A stretch of 64,000 nt of DNA, taken from NCBI RefSeq assembly GCF_014304815.1, contig NZ_CP047958.1:248001-312000 (forward strand), written 5' to 3'. This DNA comes from Synechococcus sp. MIT S9220 (GTDB taxonomy: Bacteria; Cyanobacteriota; Cyanobacteriia; PCC-6307; Cyanobiaceae). A program made the translations under genes and the position numbers. The notes beneath the pieces were generated by a model. That model worked only from the letters and a program-made list of their open reading frames with translations, made no database searches and was not told where the DNA came from. This document shows, piece by piece, positions 43,083 to 51,194 of this stretch (within the stretch, counting starts at the first letter, position 1; every line of letters starts with the position of its first letter).

Positions 43083-43472
43083 CAGCCGAACTGCATCACG
43101 GAATACAGACGGTCGTGCGGTACAGCATCTGGACTGCTTGCCAAATTGGGAAAAAGTCTTAAGATCGGAGATGCGACCGACAGCACGGCCCCTGGGAGGC
43201 CTTGCTCCTTCGTTGCTTCAATTGAGGTTGCACTTTCCGTGCCACCAAGGTTACAGCAGAGGTTGATGATCCCCTGTTGACATCGACATTTGTCGTTGCG
43301 AGCAATGGAGTGTGTCTTATTGCGAGCCGGCCTTCACCGGATTTCCGCAGTCCGAACGCTGATGACCTGAATTCTCCCCTTGCGGATCGATCAGGACATT
43401 GCTCGTCCAACGGCTCAGCCCAATAGCTCCCTTCAGTCCACCTCTCAGCTCCCGTCTGCGGGAGGCAACCTT
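43083..43472. other. 390-base intergenic region between sensor kinase and DUF3155 gene
   Basis: No convincing gene on either strand. It holds a candidate plus-strand promoter at 43138-43165 and a short inverted repeat CGACA-TT-TGTCG at 43284-43295 close to a TTGACA at 43277. A good ribosome binding site (GGGAGG) stands 6 bases before the DUF3155 ATG. The kinase start on the other strand faces this region too. Confidence 0.5.
43138..43165 (+). promoter_or_regulatory. Candidate sigma70 promoter for the DUF3155 gene
   Basis: TTGCCA at 43138-43143 and TAAGAT at 43160-43165 are separated by 16 bases. Transcription from here would give a leader of about 300 bases ahead of the DUF3155 ATG at 43473. 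Only sequence resemblance supports it. Confidence 0.4.
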
Positions 43473-43841
43473 ATGTCTAAGAAGCGCAAGCGGATTAGCC
43501 GCCGCCGTCTTGCCGGTCAGCGTGTTCTGGCCCACGTGGCCACGTTCCATCTTGAAACCGGTGAACACAAGCCCGTGACAGCGGCCCGCCGCTTCATCGC
43601 TGAAGGCTGTCTTGTTCCTCCAGCGTTATTGAATGTGCGTCGCAATGAGCACACCACCGACCGTTTTTTCTGGGGTGAAAAGGGCTTGTTCAGCGCACAG
43701 TATGCGGAGGAAAATCACTTTCTCTTCCCTTCGCTGCGCACGATCGTCGACCGCGTCGGCGAAGAAGTGATCTTTGAAGGCCTGGAACTGTCTTCCGACG
43801 ACTGGGAAGAGATGGAAGAGTACGAATACGCCTTCGTTTAA
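43473..43841 (+). CDS. DUF3155 family protein
   Basis: A 122-residue protein. The N-terminus M-S-K-K-R-K-R-I-S-R-R-R-L-A-G-Q is strongly basic and T-G-E-H-K-P-V-T-A-A-R-R-F-I is the conserved core; the C-terminus is very acidic (E-E-M-E-E-Y-E-Y). The family is cyanobacterial and has no known function. The basic head and acidic tail suggest binding to RNA or another polyanion, but this is inference. ATG 43473 is favoured over an upstream ATG at 43380 by the strong ribosome binding site. Confidence 0.85.
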   Translation: MSKKRKRISRRRLAGQRVLAHVATFHLETGEHKPVTAARRFIAEGCLVPPALLNVRRNEHTTDRFFWGEKGLFSAQYAEENHFLFPSLRTIVDRVGEEVIFEGLELSSDDWEEMEEYEYAFV

Positions 43842-43855
43842 TCAGGCGAGATGTT

Positions 43856-43883
43856 GTCCTGGTTGGGTTATTTCAACCAGGAC
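43856..43883. terminator. Bidirectional hairpin at convergent gene ends
   Basis: A perfect 10-bp stem (GTCCTGGTTG / CAACCAGGAC) with an 8-nt loop spans the end of the esterase gene, 15 bases after the DUF3155 stop. There is no long T-run, so it may be a weak terminator or a stabilising 3' structure for both transcripts. Confidence 0.45.
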
Positions 43884-44509
43884 GCGATCGATTCAGCCAT
43901 GGCTTCCTGAGCTTCCAGTGGAATGGTGTGTCCACCGGCGAAGGTTTTCAGGGTGCATTCATTGGATCCCGGCTTGAGGAGTGCAAGCAGCCGCTCTGCT
44001 GCCGCAGCCGGTACAACGTCGTCATTCTGGCCGTGTAGAAGCAGCACAGGTGGGCGGGTCGACGGTGGTTGCCATCCCGGATGGGGGTAGCCACTGCAGC
44101 TGATCACTCCTGCTAGTGGCAGGTTGCAACCCACGTGCAGGGCCATGGCACCTCCCTGGGAGAAACCGATCAGAACCGTTTGAGAGAGAGGAATCGTCTC
44201 CAAGTCGAGTTCTTCGATGCGATGGCGTAACTGTTGCGTTGCTGACGGCACGGCCTGCCAGTCAGACGGGAACAGGCCGTACCACTGGCGCCCCTGACCG
44301 CTTGGGTGAGCTTCGGGTGCCTGCAGTCCAATGCATTCCGCAGGAACTGTTGCTGCTGCCGCCAGCCCATCGCCAAGCGGTAGCAAATCCTCGGCATCTG
44401 CCCCCCAGCCATGCAGAAGCACCAGGCGAATGCGTCCCGGTTCCCGACCGGCATGAATCACTGAATCAGGCATCAACTGGTTGACCTGCTGCTGCGTAGG
44501 TTGGCCCAA
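43868..44509 (-). CDS. Alpha/beta hydrolase, phospholipase/carboxylesterase family
   Basis: A 213-residue esterase. The nucleophile is in G-F-S-Q-G-G-A-M-A; the oxyanion loop [11 protein letters not shown] and the acid/His pair (H-G-Q-N-D-D-V-V-P and G-G-H-T-I-P) complete the triad. The family includes acyl-protein thioesterases and general carboxylesterases. Met at 44473 is an alternative start. It is divergent from purH with about 24 bases between. Confidence 0.9.
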   Translation of the reverse strand: MGQPTQQQVNQLMPDSVIHAGREPGRIRLVLLHGWGADAEDLLPLGDGLAAAATVPAECIGLQAPEAHPSGQGRQWYGLFPSDWQAVPSATQQLRHRIEELDLETIPLSQTVLIGFSQGGAMALHVGCNLPLAGVISCSGYPHPGWQPPSTRPPVLLLHGQNDDVVPAAAAERLLALLKPGSNECTLKTFAGGHTIPLEAQEAMAESIASWLK

Positions 44510-44532
44510 GGTCTCATTCCTGTCCTGCTGCC

Positions 44533-46116
44533 ATGGCTCCCACTGCGCTGCTGAGCGTGTCCGATAAGCGCGGACTGGTGCCTCTCGCTGAGGCTTTGCA
44601 TCACCGCTACGGCTACCAGTTGCTCTCCAGCGGTGGGACAGCCAAGGTCCTGAAGGAGGCTGGTCTGCCTGTCACTCCTGTGGCGGATCACACCGGCGCG
44701 CCCGAGATTCTTGGCGGACGTGTGAAGACGCTGCATCCCCGCATTCATGGCGGCATCCTTGCCCGACGTGGCGATCCCAGCCATGAAGCCGATCTGATCG
44801 CTCAGGAGATCGCACCAATCGATGTTGTGGTCGTCAATCTGTATCCGTTCCGGGAGACGGTGGCTGATCCAGCGGTGAGCTGGGACACCGCCATCGAGAA
44901 CATCGATATTGGTGGTCCCACGATGGTGCGGTCCGCTGCCAAGAATCACGCGCATGTCGCTGTGCTCACTGCCCCAGATCAGTACGACCGCTTTTTGGCA
45001 GCGCTGGATGCTTCAGGTGGGGCACTTTCTGATGCTATTCGTCGCCAGCTTGCTGTGGAGGCCTTTGCGCATACGGCGGCTTACGACGCTGCAATTACCC
45101 GTTGGATGCAGGTCAGGCCGGAGCTGAGTGACACAGACGATCCAACTGCGGCAGATCTCCCCTGGCTCGAAGCTTTGCCATTGCGTCAACGCCTGCGATA
45201 CGGAGAAAACCCCCATCAACACGCCAGCTGGTACAGCTCCAAGTCGGGCTGGGGCGGAGCGATCCAATTGCAAGGCAAAGAACTCAGCACTAACAACCTC
45301 TTGGATCTGGAGGCTGCCTTGGCAACGGTCCGAGAATTTGGCTACGGCACCACGGGTCGTCACCCCGCTAGTCGCGCTGCAGCTGTTGTGGTGAAACACA
45401 CCAACCCTTGCGGGGTGGCGATGGGTGATGGCACTGCTGCCGCACTTAGTCGGGCTTTAGATGCGGATCGGGTCAGCGCCTTTGGAGGCATCGTGGCCTT
45501 GAACGGTTGTGTTGATGCAACCGCTGCCCGTGAACTCACGGGTCTTTTCCTGGAATGTGTCGTTGCACCGGCGTTTTCGCCCGAAGCGAGGGAGATCCTC
45601 GCCGCCAAAGCCAATCTGCGCTTGCTTGAACTCTCCCCAGATTCGATTGATTCCGCCGGCCACGACCATGTGCGCAGCATTCTTGGTGGAGTCCTTGTGC
45701 AGGATCTTGATGATCAGCCGGTGAGTTCGGATGATTGGACCGTGGCAACTGAGCGAGTGCCCACCGCAAGGGAACGCGAAGATCTCTGTTTTGCCTGGCA
45801 ATTAGTCCGCCACGTTCGTTCCAATGCGATCGTCGTCGCCAGCGAAGGTCAGAGCCTCGGAGTAGGAGCTGGCCAGATGAACAGGGTGGGTTCGGCGCAG
45901 ATCGCCCTCCAAGCCGCGGGTGAGCGCAGCCGGGGTGCGGTGTTGGCCAGTGATGGCTTTTTCCCCTTCGACGACACGGTCCGCATGGCTGCAGAACATG
46001 GAATTACGGCTGTCATCCATCCAGGCGGCAGCAAGCGTGATGGGGATTCAATCCAGGCCTGCAATGAACTCGGCTTGTCGATGCTTCTGACTGGGCGTCG
46101 TCACTTCCTGCACTGA
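44533..46116 (+). CDS. purH: Bifunctional AICAR formyltransferase/IMP cyclohydrolase
   Basis: Last two steps of purine synthesis. The N-terminal IMP cyclohydrolase domain has L-S-V-S-D-K and [14 protein letters not shown]; the C-terminal transformylase has R-Y-G-E-N-P-H-Q and [10 protein letters not shown]. At 527 residues it has the family's full length. The ATG at 44533 is preceded by an ordinary spacing. Confidence 0.97.
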   Translation: MAPTALLSVSDKRGLVPLAEALHHRYGYQLLSSGGTAKVLKEAGLPVTPVADHTGAPEILGGRVKTLHPRIHGGILARRGDPSHEADLIAQEIAPIDVVVVNLYPFRETVADPAVSWDTAIENIDIGGPTMVRSAAKNHAHVAVLTAPDQYDRFLAALDASGGALSDAIRRQLAVEAFAHTAAYDAAITRWMQVRPELSDTDDPTAADLPWLEALPLRQRLRYGENPHQHASWYSSKSGWGGAIQLQGKELSTNNLLDLEAALATVREFGYGTTGRHPASRAAAVVVKHTNPCGVAMGDGTAAALSRALDADRVSAFGGIVALNGCVDATAARELTGLFLECVVAPAFSPEAREILAAKANLRLLELSPDSIDSAGHDHVRSILGGVLVQDLDDQPVSSDDWTVATERVPTAREREDLCFAWQLVRHVRSNAIVVASEGQSLGVGAGQMNRVGSAQIALQAAGERSRGAVLASDGFFPFDDTVRMAAEHGITAVIHPGGSKRDGDSIQACNELGLSMLLTGRRHFLH

Positions 46117-46197
46117 TGACCTGAACCGTCGGGAAGTTGAGGGAGTCCACGACCTGAGGGCTGCAGTTTTAGCCTTCGACCAGTCGTGTGATTTTTG

Positions 46198-46656
46198 ATG
46201 CCTCAGTCCCTGTCTTTTGGCCTCAACTTCGTGCATCCGCTGATGATGTGGCTGTTGCTCGCCGCAGGCGGCTACGCCATGTACTTGGGAATCAAGGCCA
46301 AGAAAGTGCGCACTGGGACTCCCGAGCAACGCAAGGCTCTCGTTAAAGGAAAATTCGCTCAGAGGCACTATCTCTGGGGCAGCGCTCTGATGGCCGTGAT
46401 GGTTTTCGGAACGCTGAGTGGAATGGCGGTGACCTATCTGAACAACGGCAAGCTGTTTGTAGGTCCGCATTTATTGGTTGGTCTTGTGATGACCGGAATG
46501 ATTGCAGCAGCCTCAGCTCTTTCACCCTTAATGCAACGTGGCAATCTTGTGGCGCGCAAAGCTCATGTCGGGTTGAACATGGGAATGCTCACATTGTTTC
46601 TCTGGCAAGCTGTCAGTGGTATGCAAATTATGAACAGAATTTGGACTAACCGCTGA
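46198..46656 (+). CDS. DUF4079 family membrane protein
   Basis: A 152-residue protein with four predicted helices (about 6-26, 60-82, 90-112 and 125-143). H-P-L-M-M-W-L, F-A-Q-R-H-Y and H-V-G-L-N-M-G are recurring histidine-containing segments, reminiscent of b-type cytochrome-like membrane proteins. The family is found in cyanobacteria and plastid-bearing organisms with unknown role. ATG 46198 is chosen over TTG 46195. Confidence 0.8.
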   Translation: MPQSLSFGLNFVHPLMMWLLLAAGGYAMYLGIKAKKVRTGTPEQRKALVKGKFAQRHYLWGSALMAVMVFGTLSGMAVTYLNNGKLFVGPHLLVGLVMTGMIAAASALSPLMQRGNLVARKAHVGLNMGMLTLFLWQAVSGMQIMNRIWTNR

Positions 46657-46680
46657 AGAGATTGATTGATGTTGATGGCA

Positions 46681-46818
46681 TCAACGATAAAAATCTTCTC
46701 GGGTAAGAGGAGTTTTTCTATCGTTACTTCTAACGTAAAAGAAAACGGTTGTAGCAACAGCCAGAAGGGGTACTGCTGTTAATAACAGGATTGCAATTGC
46801 CGTATAGTCTTGATACAT
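46681..46818 (-). CDS. Small single-helix membrane protein, unknown
   Basis: A 45-residue frame. A hydrophobic helix (about 6-29) is preceded by M-Y-Q-D-Y and followed by Y-V-R-S-N-D-R-K-T-P-L-T-R-E-D-F-Y-R. Size and layout resemble small photosystem or cytochrome b6f subunits, but I do not recognise it as one of them. A perfect -10 box (TATAAT, 46842-46847 on the minus strand) stands upstream. Because the frame is short, evidence beyond hydropathy and promoter is lacking. Confidence 0.6.
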   Translation of the reverse strand: MYQDYTAIAILLLTAVPLLAVATTVFFYVRSNDRKTPLTREDFYR

Positions 46819-46841
46819 CGAAGCTTTGAGGTAATTTCTTG

Positions 46842-46847
46842 ATTATA
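46842..46847 (-). promoter_or_regulatory. -10 box upstream of the small membrane protein
   Basis: On the minus strand the hexamer is TATAAT, preceded by TTG, and it lies 23 bases before the ATG at 46818. No good -35 hexamer is visible at the usual distance. A very short leader would result. Confidence 0.45.
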
Positions 46848-46968
46848 CAATAACTAGGCTAAGTAGCTTATGTCGTTCATCTAAGTTATTTATATTACAT
46901 AGATTGATGAGTTCAATTCTTTTTGGCAATGAAACCAAATCGTGCTGATCTGCGGTTGGTGAGCAGAA

Positions 46969-47187
46969 TCACTTCTGCTTTGCTTGTTGCCGCCCTTCTC
47001 GAAACGCATCTAGATCTCTTCTGGCAGACCAATAAATACTGAGTTGTTCGCAGGTTTTGGTTTCCATCCAGTTGGCTTCTGCTGCAACAACTCGTGCGTG
47101 CAGGGCTCTCTCGGTTTTCGTTTCAAACCGAATGGTTCCTTGGTCCAATGGAGCGTTGATGAAATAATCCCAATTCGGTTCAACCAT
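46969..47187 (-). CDS. Hypothetical protein, 72 residues
   Basis: A short soluble frame: M-V-E-P-N-W-D-Y-F at the start, several Ala/Glu/Arg residues, and a charged end Q-Q-A-K-Q-K. Amino acid use looks protein-like, and no domain is recognised. Another open frame (47010-47453) overlaps it in a different register, so the true gene structure here is unsure. Confidence 0.45.
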   Translation of the reverse strand: MVEPNWDYFINAPLDQGTIRFETKTERALHARVVAAEANWMETKTCEQLSIYWSARRDLDAFREGRQQAKQK

Positions 47188-47490
47188 TGGTCACTTGAGG
47201 TTGATTTATTTTGGCGGCTTCTTCTCCACAAAGTCGTCCATTCTTTATTGGCAAAGGAGTAATCGGCTGCTTGAATCCCTGTAAAAAGATTGAGCCCAGG
47301 GCTCTTTTGATTTGGGTCTAAGTGTAGTTCAGGCGGCTTTATTAAAGTTAACTTCCCCCTGCCGTCGAAGTCGAATTGAGTTGAGCCATGTATCCGGGCT
47401 TGGCAATTGTTGTTTAAGGGTTGGGATTGGCGACAGCTCGCACCCTTTCCCAAGTGTCATAGAATTGATTCCAATCGAAATAATGTTCAA
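47188..47490. other. 303-base AT-rich stretch with no assured gene
   Basis: It is crossed by part of a 147-residue minus-strand frame (47010-47453), whose composition is only weakly protein-like, and by short plus-strand frames. No promoter, RNA or repeat stands out. It may hold the broken upstream part of the 72-residue gene. Confidence 0.4.
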
Positions 47491-47685
47491 GTGCTAAAGC
47501 CGTTTTTGATATCTCTGCTGTACGTGAGCAGTTGTGTGCTGGCACTGTTTCAGGCAACGCGCGAATCAACACCGCAACCGATTGGACTTCTGATCTTTGC
47601 CATGGTGATGACGCCTGTACTGGTCAGCATCATTGCCGGACTTCCCGTGAATTGCATGTCTTTTCAGAGCAAGCAAATCGAATGA
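47491..47685 (+). CDS. Small two-helix membrane protein, hypothetical
   Basis: With GTG 47491 the product has 64 residues and two hydrophobic segments (about 3-18 and 29-52) joined by a polar turn R-E-S-T-P-Q-P. The upstream part of the open frame (from 47407) is polar and unlike the rest, so the GTG start is preferred. No family is recognised, and the gene itself is moderately supported. Confidence 0.45.
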   Translation: MLKPFLISLLYVSSCVLALFQATRESTPQPIGLLIFAMVMTPVLVSIIAGLPVNCMSFQSKQIE

Positions 47686-47780
47686 GTTTTATACGCTTCG
47701 AGAATGAAACAATCTTGTGTCTTGCAATGTTTTTGGCCGGTATAAGTAATTGATAAGTATTTAAGCCAATGCTCGTTATA

Positions 47781-48296
47781 TCACTGATTAGACTCTTCTA
47801 AAATTGTTTTGCACCAGGATTCCAGGCGATCTTGCGTTTTTTCTGATTCATTGTCTTCGTCAATCGGAAGCCCGCAAAACATCCCGTTGATCATGCTTTT
47901 TGAATCATCGAAAATATAGTCTTCACCTGATACATGACCAATCGACTTGCCACCAGCTTTTTGGAAGGCTGTATAAAGCTCCTCCATTGCATCACAGAAA
48001 AATTTGCTGAATGCTGCTGAATCTCCAAGACCAACGATAGCCACAGGTTTTCCTGAGCAATTGAGGGTTGGGATCTGTTCAATGTGTTCGTCCCATGCTG
48101 TTCCTGACCGCTTGACGTCTGAGCCAGTGTTCCAAGTTGGAGTACAGCAGATCAGTGCCTCGCAGGCTTCAATATCTTTGATGTCCTGCAAATCACTGAG
48201 CTCTTTCAGCTCAGAATCTGGAAGCAGCTGGTCGAGCCTCTCAGCAATGTCTTCCGTGTGACCAGTCGCTGATGCAAAGACAATCGTAAATTTCAT
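47781..48296 (-). CDS. Flavodoxin
   Basis: A 171-residue flavodoxin-fold protein that carries electrons with FMN. F-A-S-A-T-G-H-T-E-D-I-A is the phosphate loop; T-P-T-W-N-T-G supplies the first FMN-ring aromatic; V-G-L-G-D-S-A-A-F-S lies in the second loop. The acidic surface and length fit long-chain flavodoxins, which replace ferredoxin under iron stress. The loops are not identical to typical IsiB, so it may be a paralogue with another partner. Start ATG 48296 fits the fold. Confidence 0.85.
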   Translation of the reverse strand: MKFTIVFASATGHTEDIAERLDQLLPDSELKELSDLQDIKDIEACEALICCTPTWNTGSDVKRSGTAWDEHIEQIPTLNCSGKPVAIVGLGDSAAFSKFFCDAMEELYTAFQKAGGKSIGHVSGEDYIFDDSKSMINGMFCGLPIDEDNESEKTQDRLESWCKTILEESNQ

Positions 48297-48405
48297 AGAG
48301 AAACCTATCAACACTATTTTTTCTCGCCCTGAGGCTTTGATCAAATAGTATTTAACAATGTATTGTCACTTACTATACAGCTGAGTCCTGTGTAGGGCAT
48401 CCGAT

Positions 48406-48822
48406 TCAATCAGCTTCTAGTCCGTTGAATAATTCTTGATGGACTGCAAAAGTATGATAGAGAGACGTTGCATTTTCGGGTTGTAATTTAGTACCGTCGC
48501 ATGTATACGCGATTGCGCAAACTAAATTTCCCTGCCAAGCGATGTTGTCATCGCTTTGCTCTTCTGACCAAGCCATCATCGTTTTAAATTGATCAGGGAG
48601 TTGATCGCCAATCTTTTCGCATGCCTTGCAGAGTCGATATAAAGCGGGTGGCTTAGATGGCATCGACAACGCCTTCTTTAGGCTGAGTTCATTGAAGACC
48701 CCGATATACCGTATATACTCAAGAATTTCACTTTCAATGTCGCTGAGATCAGCCTGGCTGATGGCTTGATCGATCTCATTTGGATTGAGAGTTGGCCTCA
48801 TGTTTGGTTTTGCGATGTTCAT
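48406..48822 (-). CDS. Hypothetical protein, 138 residues
   Basis: A soluble, mostly helical, acidic protein. I-E-S-E-I-L-E-Y-I-R-Y-I-G-V and L-Y-R-L-C-K-A-C-E-K-I-G-D-Q-L-P stand out as regular helices; two cysteines lie three apart. It has no domain I recognise. It lies in the AT-rich segment, upstream of the flavodoxin gene on the same strand. Confidence 0.6.
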   Translation of the reverse strand: MNIAKPNMRPTLNPNEIDQAISQADLSDIESEILEYIRYIGVFNELSLKKALSMPSKPPALYRLCKACEKIGDQLPDQFKTMMAWSEEQSDDNIAWQGNLVCAIAYTCDGTKLQPENATSLYHTFAVHQELFNGLEAD

Positions 48823-48964
48823 GGATCAACAGGCATCCGTTCATTGTGTTTGGCCAGCGTTATCTCAGGCCGTATGAACTGATTCTTGATTTGCAGTCAT
48901 TTTGCTAAACTACAAGCCACGCGATCATCGAGTTTTCTTTGCTGAATTAAGCCTCGGTATGGGG

Positions 48965-49288
48965 TCAGTTGCTGATCTTCGACAAAAAGCTTGGCTTCAG
49001 GCTTGTTTGATAATTGATGTCTTCGATCATTTTTTGAGCACTTGTGTGAACGACGACGCTGATGTCTTGAGTCGTATTATGAATTTTCCAGAGACCAATT
49101 CGAATCTCTGATCTTGCGCAGGTCACTTGCCATGCATCGGGCGTCGGTGAGCCAACCTGCTTCACAGTGATTTTTGTCCAGTAATAGTCTCGTCGATGTC
49201 CAGTGATGAGCGTATAAGAGGTCGAACCATCTTCTTTTGTTTCTTTTTGGAAATTCAGCTCCAGAAGCTGCTGACTCCAGTCACCCAT
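48965..49288 (-). CDS. Hypothetical protein, 107 residues
   Basis: A small protein that looks like a beta-rich domain: S-T-S-Y-T-L-I-T-G-H-R-R-D-Y-Y-W-T-K-I-T-V, then W-Q-V-T-C-A-R-S-E. It ends in a polar tail. No family is recognised. The competing plus-strand frame at 48902-49111 is judged to be its shadow. Confidence 0.55.
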   Translation of the reverse strand: MGDWSQQLLELNFQKETKEDGSTSYTLITGHRRDYYWTKITVKQVGSPTPDAWQVTCARSEIRIGLWKIHNTTQDISVVVHTSAQKMIEDINYQTSLKPSFLSKISN

Positions 49289-49551
49289 GTTTGTGCATCA
49301 TTGCACTTTGATCTTAGTCGCCAATGAATTCATTCATGCATCTTTTTTGTCTTCAGTGCGATCCAATGATCACGGTTGTCCCGTGAATGGCTGAATCGGT
49401 GGTGGAGATTGGAGAATGCAAATCTCTATAAACTTTTTGCGACTTCAGTCGTGTTTTGATGAATTTATTTCTGTTTGAATGACTTAATCTGCGTCTTCTG
49501 ATTTAAAAGATGCCGCATTGATCGGCCAAGGAGGAATTGCCTGGATGGCAT

Positions 49552-50181
49552 TCATCCCTCTGTTGGACCAGCTTTCTTGTCAGCAGCAGGAGCGGCCTTC
49601 TTGTCAGTAGAAGGAGCGGCCTTTTTGTCAGCTGCGGGAGCAGCTTTCTTATCAGCAGCAGGAGCGGCCTTCTTGTCAGCAGAAGGAGCGGCCTTTTTGT
49701 CAGCTGCGGGAGCAGCTTTCTTATCAGCAGCAGGAGCGGCCTTTTTGTCAGCTGCGGGAGCAACTTTCTTGTCAGCAGAAGGAGCGGCCTTTTTGTCAGC
49801 TGCGGGATCAACTTTCTTGTCAGCAGCAGGAGCAGCTTTCTTATCAGCAGCAGGAGTTGCTTTCTTGTCAGCAGCAGGAGCGGCCTTTTTGTCAGCAGCA
49901 GGAGTTGCTTTCTTGTCAGCAGCAGGAGCAGCTTTCTTATCAGCAGCAGGAGCAGCTTTCTTATCAGCAGCAGGAGCGGCCTTTTTGTCAGCTGCGGGAG
50001 CAGCTTTCTTTCCAGCGGCAGGAGCGGCTTTCTTGTCAGCAGCTGCTGGTTTCTTTGGTTTTAGTTTGGATGTATCAAGGTTTTTCTCGCCAAAAGCTTT
50101 GTAGCCGAGTAAAACCAGGCCGCCCAACACTGGAATGGAAGTGATGCCGCCTACGGCAATCTCAAATCCTGACAATGCCAT
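49552..50181 (-). CDS. Lys/Ala/Pro tandem-repeat protein with N-terminal membrane helix
   Basis: A 209-residue protein. After M-A-L-S-G-F-E-I-A-V-G-G comes a hydrophobic helix (about 8-28), then about 20 copies of an 8-residue unit of consensus K-K-A-A-P-A-A-D and a short end. The tail resembles histone H1 or AlgP-type C-termini and should be extended, with paired lysines and one Asp per unit. ATG 50181 is preferred over ATG 50214. A role in coating DNA or in the cell envelope is possible; neither is shown. Confidence 0.75.
   Translation of the reverse strand: MALSGFEIAVGGITSIPVLGGLVLLGYKAFGEKNLDTSKLKPKKPAAADKKAAPAAGKKAAPAADKKAAPAADKKAAPAADKKAAPAADKKATPAADKKAAPAADKKATPAADKKAAPAADKKVDPAADKKAAPSADKKVAPAADKKAAPAADKKAAPAADKKAAPSADKKAAPAADKKAAPAADKKAAPSTDKKAAPAADKKAGPTEG
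49561..50040. repeat. 24-bp tandem repeats (about 20 units)
   Basis: Units of 24 bp encode the K-K-A-A-P-A-A-D octapeptide on the minus strand, with a few variants (K-K-A-T-P, K-K-V-D-P, A-P-S-A-D). Near-identity of units leaves long open frames in other registers. It should be prone to slippage and copy-number change. Boundaries are approximate. Confidence 0.85.
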
Positions 50182-50504
50182 TGTTGATTGGCTGATGAAG
50201 AGAAAAGATAACACATTGCCGTTTTCACAATTTGCAACAAATCAGGCCATCTAATCAGGGATTGTTGGGATTGATCCGAAGGATTGTTGAGGGCCCTTTT
50301 ATGGGAGATTCAGGGCTTCATGCTCGATTTGTTTCGTTCAGTGGCGACGACGATTGCATGTTTTTAAGAATGAATGGCGTTGGGTGAATACTGCGGAGCT
50401 TTAAGCATTTGAACGGAAATTTGGGAATAGCTAGGCAATATTCAGTGTTTGTTATCTGTCGTTGATTCTGTTGATGGTTTCTGCTGATCCTGGTAGGTCA
50501 ACTG
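50182..50504. other. 323-base intergenic region
   Basis: I see no gene, RNA or clear repeat here. It separates the tandem-repeat gene from the DUF1997 gene, and both lie on the minus strand. It is mixed in composition and contains no good -35/-10 pair that I can defend. Confidence 0.5.
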
Positions 50505-51176
50505 TCAGAAAGCAGCCCTTCGCCTTGGAGGGCATGCCAGTGCATGAGTGGCGTGGAAATCCTCTTGAACTTTCCAGGTCAGTCGGCGTGAAATCTGGCG
50601 CACGATCTGGCGCAGCAGGTGGTCGCCACTGGACTGAACTAGGCCGTTGGGGAGCATGGTGATCACTTTGGGGAGTGCAATCCAGACGGTGAGATCAAGA
50701 GACCAATTCACCCATGTTTGATCATGCTCCAAGTCGTTGATGGGTTGGTCAATCAGGCTCAGATTGGCTTGAAAATCAACGTCGTACAACTTCGCCAGAG
50801 CTGGATCGTGATCTGGAAGAGCAACGGTTTCAATTGCGTAACTCCTCTCTTGGCGCGGCAGCAGTCGTAGGCCGATGGTCGGCTCCACTTCGAAGCCGAA
50901 ATTCCCAAAGCGTCCAAGGGTCAGCGCGTAAGCCTGGGGATCGAGAGCTTCGACCTCCATGGGCGACGCACACCTGCGGAACCAACCCTGGTGTTGATCC
51001 AGATATTTCGCAATCGTGTCGGGATCCGCCCGCATTTCCATGCGGTCACTGAAGTGGCTGCGATAGCAACGCACCTGTGGGTCCACGTCTTCCTGGTGAC
51101 GTAGGGCTTCGTCGGATGGTCTCGACAAGAGCAGGACGGACGAGCCCCGATCAGGGGTATTGCTGTGATGAATCAA
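50505..51176 (-). CDS. DUF1997 family protein
   Basis: A 223-residue protein. The conserved part is R-S-H-F-S-D-R-M-E-M, Y-L-D-Q-H-Q-G-W-F-R-R-C-A-S-P and F-G-N-F-G-F-E-V-E-P, which I associate with the DUF1997 family found in cyanobacteria and plants. The fold may be SRPBCC-like (a lipid or pigment pocket), but no activity is known. It is 18 bases downstream of ispH on the same strand. Confidence 0.8.
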   Translation of the reverse strand: MIHHSNTPDRGSSVLLLSRPSDEALRHQEDVDPQVRCYRSHFSDRMEMRADPDTIAKYLDQHQGWFRRCASPMEVEALDPQAYALTLGRFGNFGFEVEPTIGLRLLPRQERSYAIETVALPDHDPALAKLYDVDFQANLSLIDQPINDLEHDQTWVNWSLDLTVWIALPKVITMLPNGLVQSSGDHLLRQIVRQISRRLTWKVQEDFHATHALACPPRRRAAF

Positions 51177-51194
51177 TGTAAAGCTTCGCGGCGA

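Noticed and set aside
47010-47453. 147-residue minus-strand frame overlapping the 72-residue gene
   Set aside because: Composition is only weakly protein-like and its end lies in the 72-residue gene in another register; it could be the broken upstream part but evidence is thin.
49561-50040. CRISPR-like array of short repeats
   Set aside because: The units are contiguous 24-bp coding repeats with no unique spacers and no cas genes nearby.
49537-50104. Long plus-strand and alternative minus-strand frames (L-S-A-A-G-A-A-F, L-L-P-Q-L-T-K-R-P types) over the repeat region
   Set aside because: They arise because a 24-bp repeat leaves several frames without stops. Only the minus-strand K-K-A-A-P frame has a hydrophobic start and a natural end.
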